30,763 nt of DNA from a virus: the IMG/VR virus record IMGVR_UViG_3300028558_000081, positions 1-30,763 of that record. One strand, given 5' to 3'. The translations under genes were made by a program, and so were the position numbers. The notes beneath the pieces were generated by a model. The model was not told the DNA's origin. It saw only the letters and a program-made list of their open reading frames with translations, and did no database searches. How positions within the stretch are numbered: position 1 is the stretch's first letter; the number at the start of each line of letters is the position of its first letter. Positions 13,644-21,573 of the stretch are shown here, piece after piece.

Positions 13644-14537
13644 CTATGGCGTTGGATAGCTTACGACACCGATGCCGCTGCCACCGTCTCCGCCGTTGCC
13701 ACCTGCGCCGGCCGAATCGCGCGAACCGCCACCACCGCCGCCGGTATTAGGAGTGCCCGCCGTAGCGTTTGAATTGCCGGTTGATCCTGCGCCGCCGCCG
13801 CCTGATCCGCCGGTGCCGGCCGTGACGCCACCGCCACCACCACCGCCGCCGCCGTAGGTCTGGCTTGACCCGCTGATGCTCGAGGTGCAGCCGGGCCCTC
13901 CGTTGCCGCCGACATTGCTGGTCGTAGCGTCTTGCCCCACCCCACCGCAACCGCCGCCACCGCCGCCTTCGGTCTGCGTTGCGGTATTGCCTAGGCCGCC
14001 GTTATTGCCTTGCCCGACCGTCCCGGTGCCACCTGCATGCGATCCGCCGGCCGAACTGCCGCCGCCGCCAGAACCGCCGTTCGCGCCAGTTGGGTTGGAC
14101 TGCGAACCACCGCCACCGCCGCCCTTGGCCGCCAGTGAATTGAACGTGGTGTCGGTGCCGTTGCTACCTTTGTTCGCTTCATTCGTCGATCCGGAACCGC
14201 CGGGGCCAACGACAACCGGGTATGTGCCGTGCACAAGCGCGATAGTGCCCTGTAGAACGCCGCCGCCGCTTCCGCCGCCTGCAGCTCGACGGCCGCCGCC
14301 AGCGGCCCCGCCGACCAAGAGATAGTTGAGCGTCGGCTGGTCTGTCGTGCAAACGAGAGAATCGTTCGTCGTGAAGGTGTGGATCGTATTGCCGCCGACC
14401 CGCGTGATTGTACCGCCGGTACATTCGACGCGCGCGACTGCAACGCCGCCAGGTCCGGGAAAAGGTATCGACTGCGATCCGACCGACCCGATAAATGCGC
14501 CGAGGACCGCGAGCGAAAGTAGGAGGCGCTTGATCAC
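13644..14537 (-). CDS. Exported glycine-rich adhesin candidate
   Basis: 297 residues starting at GTG 14537 in GTGA overlap with the preceding gene. Signal peptide MIKRLLLSLAVLGAFIGSVG (cleavage ~21), then a small beta domain (GGTITRVGGNTIHTFTTND) with two Cys, and from ~75 to the end a run of glycine tracts (GGGGGG, GGSGGGG) spaced by short polar turns. This is the composition of polyglycine-II sandwich domains, seen in phage adhesins such as S16 gp38, where the Gly helices carry variable loops that bind the receptor. The tracts are separated by changing NT/ST/AG loops as expected for that fold. It may be the receptor-binding tip; the fold is inferred. Confidence 0.75.
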   Translation of the reverse strand: MIKRLLLSLAVLGAFIGSVGSQSIPFPGPGGVAVARVECTGGTITRVGGNTIHTFTTNDSLVCTTDQPTLNYLLVGGAAGGGRRAAGGGSGGGVLQGTIALVHGTYPVVVGPGGSGSTNEANKGSNGTDTTFNSLAAKGGGGGGSQSNPTGANGGSGGGGSSAGGSHAGGTGTVGQGNNGGLGNTATQTEGGGGGGCGGVGQDATTSNVGGNGGPGCTSSISGSSQTYGGGGGGGGGVTAGTGGSGGGGAGSTGNSNATAGTPNTGGGGGGSRDSAGAGGNGGDGGSGIGVVSYPTP

Positions 14538-16447
14538 CGCACCACCCGCCAGTTTATAGTGATCGCGCCGGGGGTGACCGTGGACGTGGTGTTGTTGCAG
14601 ACCTTGAAATTCACGGTGTCAGCCGTCGGATAGGCGATGATGGTGAGCATGCCTGTGGTCAGAGGCACGTAGCCGGTCACTCCGGTCGGATCGCCGTTAA
14701 ACGAAGCACTCACGGCGTCCGTCGTAAGCGTGCCGGTAGCCGTCGCGGTCTGCGCCGACGTGCACGCCGCCGACGATATGGAGCTGGTTGCAAGAGCCTT
14801 TGACCCGCTCGCAACCGTGTAGGTAACAGTGCCACCGGTGCCGAACGCGACCGAGCTGCTGTCGGTCCCGGTGAAAGTGAGAGTGTTGCTGAACGTCGCG
14901 GTCTTGCTTGCGCCGATGGCAAGCGTACCGGTCCCGGCCGTCCATGAATTGCCGTTGTAGGTTTTATTGGTGAAGGCCTCCGATCCCGCGAGCGTGGCGA
15001 GCGTTCCCGTCGTCGGCAATGTGACGTTGGTCACCCCCGTGGTGGTCAGCGTCAAGGAATTCGCACCGGAGGTAATAAACGCCGCAGCGGTGGTCAGGTT
15101 GCCCGCAAGGCTGATGGTTCGAGCCGCATCGTTCAACGTGACGGTCAGCGTTCTGCCCGCAGTCAACGTCTCGGTATTGGCGATCGTCATGTCGAACGCC
15201 GCGCCGGTCGAACGAATTCCGAGAGACGTAATCGCCGTATGCGTTCCGCCCGCGATCGTCGGCGTATTGATCGCCGGCGACGTGAGGGTTTTTGCGGTCA
15301 ACGTCTGCGTCGCACCTAACGTGACGACGGTGTCCGACGTATTCGGGAAGGCAAAGCTTGTGCTGTCGGTTCCGGTGAAGGTCAGGGAATTCGACGCCGC
15401 CAAAGTCTTGCCGTTGGTAATGGTCAGCGTGCCGGTCGAATTCGTGACAGTCAGGCCGTTGATCGACTTGTTCGTCAGGGCCTCGGAACCGGCCAAAGTC
15501 GCCAGCGTGCCGGTTGTTGGCAGGGTGACGTTCGTCGATCCGGTCGTCGTCAGAGTGAGAGGGTTTGCGCCGGACGTGATGAGGGCTCCGGCCGTCGTTA
15601 AATTTCCTGCGAGACTGAGCGTGCGCGCCGCGTCGTTAAGCGTGATCGTGAGCGTGCGTCCGGATGTCAGAACCTCGGTGCTGGCCAAGGTCAGATCAAA
15701 CGCCGCACCTGTTGACCTGATACCGAGGCCTGTCAAAGCAGATGCGGAACCACCGGTAATAACCGGCGCCGTAAGGGACGGCGCGGTCTGGAGGACCATC
15801 GCACCCGACCCCGTATCGGTGAGGGGAGAGTGGCCGAAGGCCTGGTAGTTCGTGCCATCTGAGACGATCCGAACACCACGGCCTTGCTTCACAACCAGCG
15901 TCGATGCACCGTTGATGGTCGATATCGTCGGCGTAATCGTGACCGTTCCGACCCCTTCATTGAAAAGGTCAGCCCACCACCCTGATGCAAAAGCCGCCGC
16001 AGTCCCGGCGCGCGGCAGCGTGTAGGCGGTCGAACCAGCGTTGCTCGCCGTAATCAACTGGCCGCGGTTGGTGTCCGCGATTGTGTACGTCGTGCCGGTC
16101 TGGGCACTGACGGTCTGGTTTGTTGAGATCGAAAACGTGTGGCCGGAGATATCCAGCGCGCCAATCGCTACCCACTGAGCGGTGTCGTAAATCCGCAGAA
16201 TTCGCGGCGACGTGCTGGTATCGAGCCAGAATTGATAATTACAGGCCGTCGCGCCTGCACAAACCGCCGGAGGCGTTGCGCCGAAATAGTTAGTCGCAAC
16301 CGAGGCAAAAGCGCTGTTGAGAAAAGACGCCAGCCCCGTCATGGTCAGAGGCGAAACGGGGGTTACCAGCGTGGATTGGTCGGCGCGGGCCGGTAAGGCC
16401 GTCAAGCCGAGGATAGCGAGAACCGCGAGCCGCCGAGCGATTTTCAT
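14534..16447 (-). CDS. Exported tail fibre-like protein with duplicated beta module
   Basis: The start is ATG 16447, which overlaps the upstream TGA as TGATG; a TTG at 16450 is less likely. 637 residues. Sec signal MKIARRLAVLAILGLTALPA, cleavage after RA-D (~22). Residues ~74-103 (QFWLDTS, ILRIYDTAQWVAIGALDISG) share the module of the protein encoded at 11902. The central part has two tandem copies of an 88-residue segment (see repeats) with LTNK-type junctions and TFTGTDS strands, typical of triple-stranded beta fibre shafts. The C-terminus is a small beta domain. Four Cys, two in a CAGATAC pair. Directly follows the tail-tip gene, the normal place for a fibre. Confidence 0.8.
   Translation of the reverse strand: MKIARRLAVLAILGLTALPARADQSTLVTPVSPLTMTGLASFLNSAFASVATNYFGATPPAVCAGATACNYQFWLDTSTSPRILRIYDTAQWVAIGALDISGHTFSISTNQTVSAQTGTTYTIADTNRGQLITASNAGSTAYTLPRAGTAAAFASGWWADLFNEGVGTVTITPTISTINGASTLVVKQGRGVRIVSDGTNYQAFGHSPLTDTGSGAMVLQTAPSLTAPVITGGSASALTGLGIRSTGAAFDLTLASTEVLTSGRTLTITLNDAARTLSLAGNLTTAGALITSGANPLTLTTTGSTNVTLPTTGTLATLAGSEALTNKSINGLTVTNSTGTLTITNGKTLAASNSLTFTGTDSTSFAFPNTSDTVVTLGATQTLTAKTLTSPAINTPTIAGGTHTAITSLGIRSTGAAFDMTIANTETLTAGRTLTVTLNDAARTISLAGNLTTAAAFITSGANSLTLTTTGVTNVTLPTTGTLATLAGSEAFTNKTYNGNSWTAGTGTLAIGASKTATFSNTLTFTGTDSSSVAFGTGGTVTYTVASGSKALATSSISSAACTSAQTATATGTLTTDAVSASFNGDPTGVTGYVPLTTGMLTIIAYPTADTVNFKVCNNTTSTVTPGAITINWRVVR
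14963..15226 (-). repeat. Fibre repeat copy B (88 residues)
   Basis: Encodes SLGIRSTGAAFDM...SEAFTNK. By hand count 75 of 88 residues are identical to copy A at 15467-15730 and the length is the same, while third codon positions differ often. The similarity continues more weakly beyond both copies (…LTFTGTDS…). Confidence 0.9.
15467..15730 (-). repeat. Fibre repeat copy A (88 residues)
   Basis: Encodes GLGIRSTGAAFDL...SEALTNK; partner of 14963-15226, 504 bases apart start to start. Synonymous divergence with protein conservation points to an old duplication kept by selection or by the fold. Confidence 0.9.
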
Positions 16448-19400
16448 CAATAGCCCTCGACTTGCATGTTCACGTCGCTGACCGCAGTCGGCGTTCCCGT
16501 CGCCGTCTCGAAATGGAACTGGATAGTCGCCAGCGTCAGGCTGTCGATGACAGGGTGTAGCCCCGGCTGGTTAATCAATGAAAAATTGACGAACGGCAGC
16601 GGTTGGTTTGTCACCGAGCTGCCGAGCGGCACGCCGCCGTTAAACGGCGCGTCAATCGAGGCGTCGTCCGGGATGAAGGTGACCGTTATGCCCTCAGACG
16701 GGACATCCAGGTTCTGGTAGTGGTCGATCCTTGGAGGGACGGAAACCTCATAGGAAAACGTCAGGACGGTGCAGATCGTCTGGCCGTCGATGGTGGTCAG
16801 CACCAGCCGGAACTTGACCAGCCGACCGCGGTAAACGCCGGGGACAAAGTCCTGCCACTCGGACCACGGGATGCCGTAGCCGTAAAGGTCCGGGCTAACG
16901 GCATAGAGATCGCCAGCCGCATAGAGATCGCCCTCATCCGCACTCTGTGCGATAGCGATCTGGAGAACGGCATTGACGTATTGAGTGGATGCCGAACCCA
17001 AAATATCCGGCGCGTTCAAAAAGTCCGTAATGGTTAGAACGTCCTGCCCGACAGGAACGCCGGCGACGCTCCAGCTTGCATTGACGTTGAGGTCCGCGAC
17101 ATAGCCAGCGTCAACGTAATCCTGCGGCCGGATTTCATAGGTGCCGCTCGAAATCACGCCGCCGTAATTGAGAATATCCGACGTGCCGAGGAAGTCGGCG
17201 ACGTCAAGAATATTTCCGCCACCGCCTAGCCTGATGTTGGTGCCATCGCGAGCAACGCCGTTTGAATAGATGCCGGGCCACCCTGCGGCTCTTTGGTCCG
17301 ACTGATGCACGAGATTTTGCACCAGCATATTCCCGGCAATCGTGACCGATACGGGATCTTCGCTGTAAACGAAAAGCGTAGGCACGGGCTGGGCATACGC
17401 AACGATCCAGTAAGTCCCCGCGCCGAATGCGATGAAAGGCGCATGGGCTTGGTCCGCGACAACCTCGGCGCCGGCGTAAGTTGCGCCGCGAAGGACTTTG
17501 TAGCGGATGGCGGTGCGGAAGTCGGATACGTCGTCCCACCATATTTTCTGGAAACCGGCCTCAAAGACCGTGCGGGCGTTCTGCACAATCGGCAACGGTG
17601 AAGTCAGCGCAACGCCGGTTATCGTGTAGGGATAGGCGGGGACATCGGCAATCTGTTCCGTTCCACCACCCCAGATATTGAACGAGCAGAACTTGATGTA
17701 AATCGTCGCGCCGACCCGGCTCTGGTCATACGGGATTTGAATGACGCCTTGATCCAGCCGCGCAAAGCGCGTCCCGGCAGGATGTGCGGCAATTGCTGAT
17801 TCCGTGCCGTAAATGCCGCGCGCCAGATAGCCGAGATTGTAATTGTTCGGGCTCGTGAGTGTGGCGTCTCGATAAGCCAGCAATTCATCGCCAACCCGGC
17901 AAATCGTATTGAACGCCAGAACGTCGGAAAGAGAACCACCAATCAACGCGCCGTCGCATTCCGACAGATCGACCGACAGTGTGCTGGTCTGGTCGATGGT
18001 TACGCCTGTCGGATTGACAGGGAATGTCGGCAACTGCGCCGTCAGCGTGCCGGTTCTTGCGGCACCAAGGATGCGACCGACGGCCTGATAAGTCTCGTTG
18101 TCGTAAGAGGCATAGACGTTCGCGCCACCCCACAAAGTCGGATCGCTTCCTGAAACCGCAGCATCCACAAACAGGCCGCCGGCAAGCTGGTCGGTCGGCT
18201 CGAAAATAATCGGCGCATTGATCGAACCTGGAGCGACGTTGTAATCAGGAACGTATCCGGTTGAAGCCTGCTTGCCATAAAGCGGGGCCGCTCCGCTGCC
18301 GCCGAGATATTCCTCTGCTGTAATCGCAAGAGAGAGATCGTCATTTTCCTGAATTTCGGTAATGCGAACCCACTTTCGCGACAGACCTTGCGATGGTCTG
18401 GTCAGCGTAATGATGTCCATGGGATCAAGCCGGACAAATCTCGGTGGCAGTTGAAACTGATACGTCGTTCCGATCTGCAACCTGCCGAGTTCGAGCGACG
18501 CCGACATTTGGGCAGCATCAGCAAGAGCAAACATATGCCGTTGCTCTTGAACGGCAGGACGTTCACCGAACAAAATAATTGAGGCATCGTCCTTGGCGTC
18601 GATCGCCACCGGATTATAACTATTCGACCTGTCGAGATATTCGACGCTCACCCAATTCGGCCGGTCCTGCTGGGCAGACCGAACGATTTTAATCGGCGGA
18701 TCAGAACTACCGCTTGGCAAAAGAGCATCATCATCAATATCGTATTCCGGCGCCGAGGGCGCGACATAGACCGCGCCGTTTGCCGTAATGTCTTGATCAC
18801 CTCTCGGCACGACGTTGAGAACGCCGCCCGACATGACGGCTTCGCTATTGGTCGCGGCGAGAAGGTCAGAGACAAATCGCGATGCTTCCTGCTGGTCGGT
18901 CAGGATTGGAGAAACGACCATGCCGGTCGCTCGAGCATAACTCGAATAGACGTCAAGCGTGCCCAATCGACCCGCCGGATAGCCCGCACCATAATGCGAG
19001 TTCGTCAAACCGTCGATCATCACGTCACGAGGGTCAGCATCTGGCGAGCCTGCGATTGCATCGCAAATCGCGAACTTGATCTCGTAGCTGAGGTTCGGGA
19101 TTTCCTGACTGTCGCCGAGGTCCATTGGCCCGGCGCCGACATACGCAAGACCGCGAAAATTATAAGCCGACCCGGGATGAAGGCTGGAGAGATAGCCCCA
19201 TGCCGTCTGAGCATAGGTGCCAAGGAATGCGGTCAGGTTCAACGCGCCGAGAGATGTCTCGCTCTTGTTATTCCAGACCGACAGAATTCCGGTTACCGGC
19301 CCTTCACAGATCGCACCGGCAAATGCGACCTGATAGGTGTAGCTGATGTTGCCGGCCGAACCTTTGCCTCCGCCGCCGCCTCCGGCACCTTTGCCACCAC

Positions 19401-19584
19401 CGCCTGACGAATCGCTATGCGCGATTGCGACGAAGTCGCCGTACCAGATCAGGTTAGCGGCTAAACGACCCTGTCCCCAACCGACCGGAATTGCCTTGCC
19501 TTGGATAGACGTCTGGATGCGCAACGCCGTCGCCGGAGGCGTCGGGTTGGAGGTAGTTCCGCGTTGCCCGAAAAAGCTCGCCAT
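16447..19584 (-). CDS. Tail-tip/host-specificity protein (GTA gp15-like, J-like)
   Basis: 1045 residues, the largest gene. The N-terminus (IPVGWGQGRLAANLIWYGDF) and the Gly-rich loop (GGGGKGAGGGGGGKG, ~62-76) followed by YTYQVAFAGAICEGP is the start of the large alphaproteobacterial tail-tip proteins. A central part (SRFVSDLLAATNSEAVMSGG, RPNWVSVEYLDRSNSYNP) corresponds to the Phage-tail_3/TIM-like region, and the C-terminal third is beta-rich with fibronectin-like strands. It would form the tip of a siphovirus tail and contact the receptor or fibres. Last of the four tail-tip genes in the GTA order; its stop overlaps the first fibre gene. Confidence 0.85.
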   Translation of the reverse strand: MASFFGQRGTTSNPTPPATALRIQTSIQGKAIPVGWGQGRLAANLIWYGDFVAIAHSDSSGGGGKGAGGGGGGKGSAGNISYTYQVAFAGAICEGPVTGILSVWNNKSETSLGALNLTAFLGTYAQTAWGYLSSLHPGSAYNFRGLAYVGAGPMDLGDSQEIPNLSYEIKFAICDAIAGSPDADPRDVMIDGLTNSHYGAGYPAGRLGTLDVYSSYARATGMVVSPILTDQQEASRFVSDLLAATNSEAVMSGGVLNVVPRGDQDITANGAVYVAPSAPEYDIDDDALLPSGSSDPPIKIVRSAQQDRPNWVSVEYLDRSNSYNPVAIDAKDDASIILFGERPAVQEQRHMFALADAAQMSASLELGRLQIGTTYQFQLPPRFVRLDPMDIITLTRPSQGLSRKWVRITEIQENDDLSLAITAEEYLGGSGAAPLYGKQASTGYVPDYNVAPGSINAPIIFEPTDQLAGGLFVDAAVSGSDPTLWGGANVYASYDNETYQAVGRILGAARTGTLTAQLPTFPVNPTGVTIDQTSTLSVDLSECDGALIGGSLSDVLAFNTICRVGDELLAYRDATLTSPNNYNLGYLARGIYGTESAIAAHPAGTRFARLDQGVIQIPYDQSRVGATIYIKFCSFNIWGGGTEQIADVPAYPYTITGVALTSPLPIVQNARTVFEAGFQKIWWDDVSDFRTAIRYKVLRGATYAGAEVVADQAHAPFIAFGAGTYWIVAYAQPVPTLFVYSEDPVSVTIAGNMLVQNLVHQSDQRAAGWPGIYSNGVARDGTNIRLGGGGNILDVADFLGTSDILNYGGVISSGTYEIRPQDYVDAGYVADLNVNASWSVAGVPVGQDVLTITDFLNAPDILGSASTQYVNAVLQIAIAQSADEGDLYAAGDLYAVSPDLYGYGIPWSEWQDFVPGVYRGRLVKFRLVLTTIDGQTICTVLTFSYEVSVPPRIDHYQNLDVPSEGITVTFIPDDASIDAPFNGGVPLGSSVTNQPLPFVNFSLINQPGLHPVIDSLTLATIQFHFETATGTPTAVSDVNMQVEGY

Positions 19585-19596
19585 ATCAGTCGCGGC

Positions 19597-20052
19597 CTAC
19601 CAATAGCTGAAAAACTCGGTCTCCTTGCCGGACAGGTCCCCCCCGGTCCCGTCGGCTTCGATGACAAAGCCAGCGCGAGAATAGGCGTGAATGATGAACG
19701 GCCAGCCGCGTGCGGTGACGATGCCAGCGTGCGCCTTCACATGGCCCCAGTGGTAAAGGACCACGTCGCCAGGCTTTACGACTGCCGGCTCAATGGGGTG
19801 AGCGTAGGCGAGAACGATTTCGCGAAGCCGTTCGACCTTGCGGTGCAGGTGCCATTGCGGGCTGTAAGGGGGAACCGTGACTGGATCGATCAGCCCAACA
19901 TTCTCGAAAACCGCCGCCAGAAGGTTGCCGCAATCAACGCCGACGCCTTTGATGCGCGCGCCATGGTGATATTTTGTGCCGAGCCAAGTCTGGGCTTCGG
20001 CCAGCACCAAGGCGCGTTGTTCGGCTTCCGGAAGGTCGCGCGGATTTGTCAT
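19597..20052 (-). CDS. Tail-tip NlpC/P60 peptidase (GTA gp14-like)
   Basis: 151 residues. Catalytic Cys41 in GVGVDCGNLL, His108 in KAHAGIV, and a third polar position near His122 (IIHAYSRAG). The spacing and GDVVLYHWGH strand are those of NlpC/P60 cysteine peptidases attached to phage tail tips, which cut cell-wall peptides during DNA entry. No signal peptide, as expected for a virion protein. Starts immediately after the stop of the DUF2163-like gene. Confidence 0.9.
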   Translation of the reverse strand: MTNPRDLPEAEQRALVLAEAQTWLGTKYHHGARIKGVGVDCGNLLAAVFENVGLIDPVTVPPYSPQWHLHRKVERLREIVLAYAHPIEPAVVKPGDVVLYHWGHVKAHAGIVTARGWPFIIHAYSRAGFVIEADGTGGDLSGKETEFFSYW

Positions 20053-20973
20053 CTACACCGCCGTAGAAGGGTCTGGAATTTCCGGCTCTCCGCCATAGTT
20101 CGCTAGGTTGGCGAACGCGGTGCATGTTGTGGCGGATTTGTCACAGCCAGGATAGGCGTCGAACGTATCGCCGGCCATGACCGCGAACGGCAACGGCGTG
20201 ATAAGGCCTAGCTGGCCGCCCTGCCATGACCGCACAGCGCGGGAAAACGTCTGGTTGAGGCCAGAGGTCATGACGATGCGCCCCAGCGCATAGGTGCCGC
20301 TCCCGTCCGGCGCAGCGATGGTCGAAATGATGAGGCTTTGCGTCGATCCAGCCCCTACCAGTCCGGTTTTCTTGAATGTGGCGGCGGTCAACTGGCACCC
20401 GCTGTCGAAAAGGGTATGACGGCATGCAGCTTTGAAATAGTTCCTCGGCAACTGGATATTCAGCCGGGACCGGTCGTCCATTGCGTTGATGATCACGGTC
20501 GTATCGCCGATATCGACCTCGCCGACCGTCCCGGCGAATATCGTGATAATGCCTGTCGGGGTTGCGGCATTCCCGGCCGGCAGCGGCAAGGTGGGAGCGG
20601 CCGGGAAATAAGCCCGCGTCACCACAAAGTCGGCATTGTCCAAGGCACCTGCGGCCGCAGCAGCGCCCCACGGCACCCCGCCGATCTTGTCGGGGTAAGC
20701 CGCTCCGGTGATTTCATCCCGGATGCGCGGCATGACCGTCACGACCCACGTATCGACGTCCAGACCAATCTTCTGATGGCCGACCGCGCGTGAGCCTTTC
20801 GGGTCGACACGAACACCGCGCGACGACCACACATCGCCATCCCACGCAATGTCGACCTGGCAATTCGTGAAGCGGATTACGCCGCCGCCAAACAAAGTTA
20901 GCGAGTATAGATTGTAGCAGGCAAATACGCCGGTCTCGAGCAGTGCGGAGACTTCTGGCGTGACCGGCTTCAT
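20053..20973 (-). CDS. Tail hub protein, DUF2163/BR0599-like (GTA gp13-like)
   Basis: 306 residues. Beta-rich, with LYSLTLFGGGVIRFTN at the N-terminus and a Cys-rich C-terminus (CRHTLFDSGC, AYPGCDKSATTCTAFANLAN, YGGEPEIP) that carries the family's characteristic ‘GC….C..F.N…FGG.P.IP’ ending. Five Cys in the C-terminal half may coordinate iron or zinc, as described for the hub of related particles. ATGA overlap with the preceding gene (20970-20973). Confidence 0.9.
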   Translation of the reverse strand: MKPVTPEVSALLETGVFACYNLYSLTLFGGGVIRFTNCQVDIAWDGDVWSSRGVRVDPKGSRAVGHQKIGLDVDTWVVTVMPRIRDEITGAAYPDKIGGVPWGAAAAAGALDNADFVVTRAYFPAAPTLPLPAGNAATPTGIITIFAGTVGEVDIGDTTVIINAMDDRSRLNIQLPRNYFKAACRHTLFDSGCQLTAATFKKTGLVGAGSTQSLIISTIAAPDGSGTYALGRIVMTSGLNQTFSRAVRSWQGGQLGLITPLPFAVMAGDTFDAYPGCDKSATTCTAFANLANYGGEPEIPDPSTAV

Positions 20974-21569
20974 AGAGGTTCCGATGTGAATGTCATTTTG
21001 CCCAAACTAAAAAGATTACTCGTGAACTTCTCGAATTCGAGAATGTCCTCGTCAAAACGCACGAGCCAATTATACGTGCCCGTCCATACCAACGCAGCAC
21101 CGTTGGCCGGCGCGGCGTCGAACGTGATCAACCCACCATCTTCGGAATATGCAGCGGTCGGAACGCCGGCAACCGTGATTGATGTGATTGTCGTCGGGAC
21201 GAATACGGGTTCCGCAAACGAAAAGCCGCCAGACGAAATGGTGCGGACAAGCTGGAATTCCGTCGCGACACCGTCGCCTTGACCGAACGATTGCGCCGTT
21301 GCGGTGTCGTCATCGACATCGTGAAATGCCCATGCTTTTGCCCGGCCACCATTGGCCAGAAAAAAAGTCGAGAGGGTCTGGAATTCGGTATGAGGCGAGA
21401 CCGACCGCAGGAACGAATACGGCAACGTCCAGTTCCAAAGCGGGTAGCTCATCAACTGCAACGCATTGACCTTGCCGCTGACAGACCGGTTAAGGTCGGT
21501 CGCCATCATCGGCTTTTTGAGAACCGGATAGGTAATGCCGTCAAGGGCTGGAAGGGTCAAAAGCGTCAT
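20970..21569 (-). CDS. Distal tail protein, DUF2460-like (GTA gp12-like)
   Basis: 199 residues. It shows the pattern of DUF2460 proteins: an opening segment ending in the RSVSGKVN-like turn, a WNWTLPYSFLR strand, FQTLSTFFLANGGRAKAWAFHDVDD and a C-terminal beta part (WLVRFDEDILEFEKFT). In the siphovirus/GTA tail this protein forms the distal tail ring between tape measure and hub. Position directly after the tape measure gene supports this. Confidence 0.85.
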   Translation of the reverse strand: MTLLTLPALDGITYPVLKKPMMATDLNRSVSGKVNALQLMSYPLWNWTLPYSFLRSVSPHTEFQTLSTFFLANGGRAKAWAFHDVDDDTATAQSFGQGDGVATEFQLVRTISSGGFSFAEPVFVPTTITSITVAGVPTAAYSEDGGLITFDAAPANGAALVWTGTYNWLVRFDEDILEFEKFTSNLFSLGKMTFTSEPL

Positions 21570-21573
21570 GCCG

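Noticed and set aside
13660-14130. GGC/CCG-rich region as a microsatellite or recombination hotspot
   Set aside because: The repeats are imperfect, keep codon phase and encode Gly-rich loops with changing residues, so a coding explanation is enough.
13876-14325. Proline-rich plus-strand reading frame
   Set aside because: It is the exact antisense of the glycine tracts of the gene at 13644-14537; Gly codons read backwards give Pro.
14967-15848. 293-residue plus-strand reading frame, valine-rich
   Set aside because: Antisense of the repeated fibre module, with the same repeat period. No ribosome-binding site and opposite to the operon.
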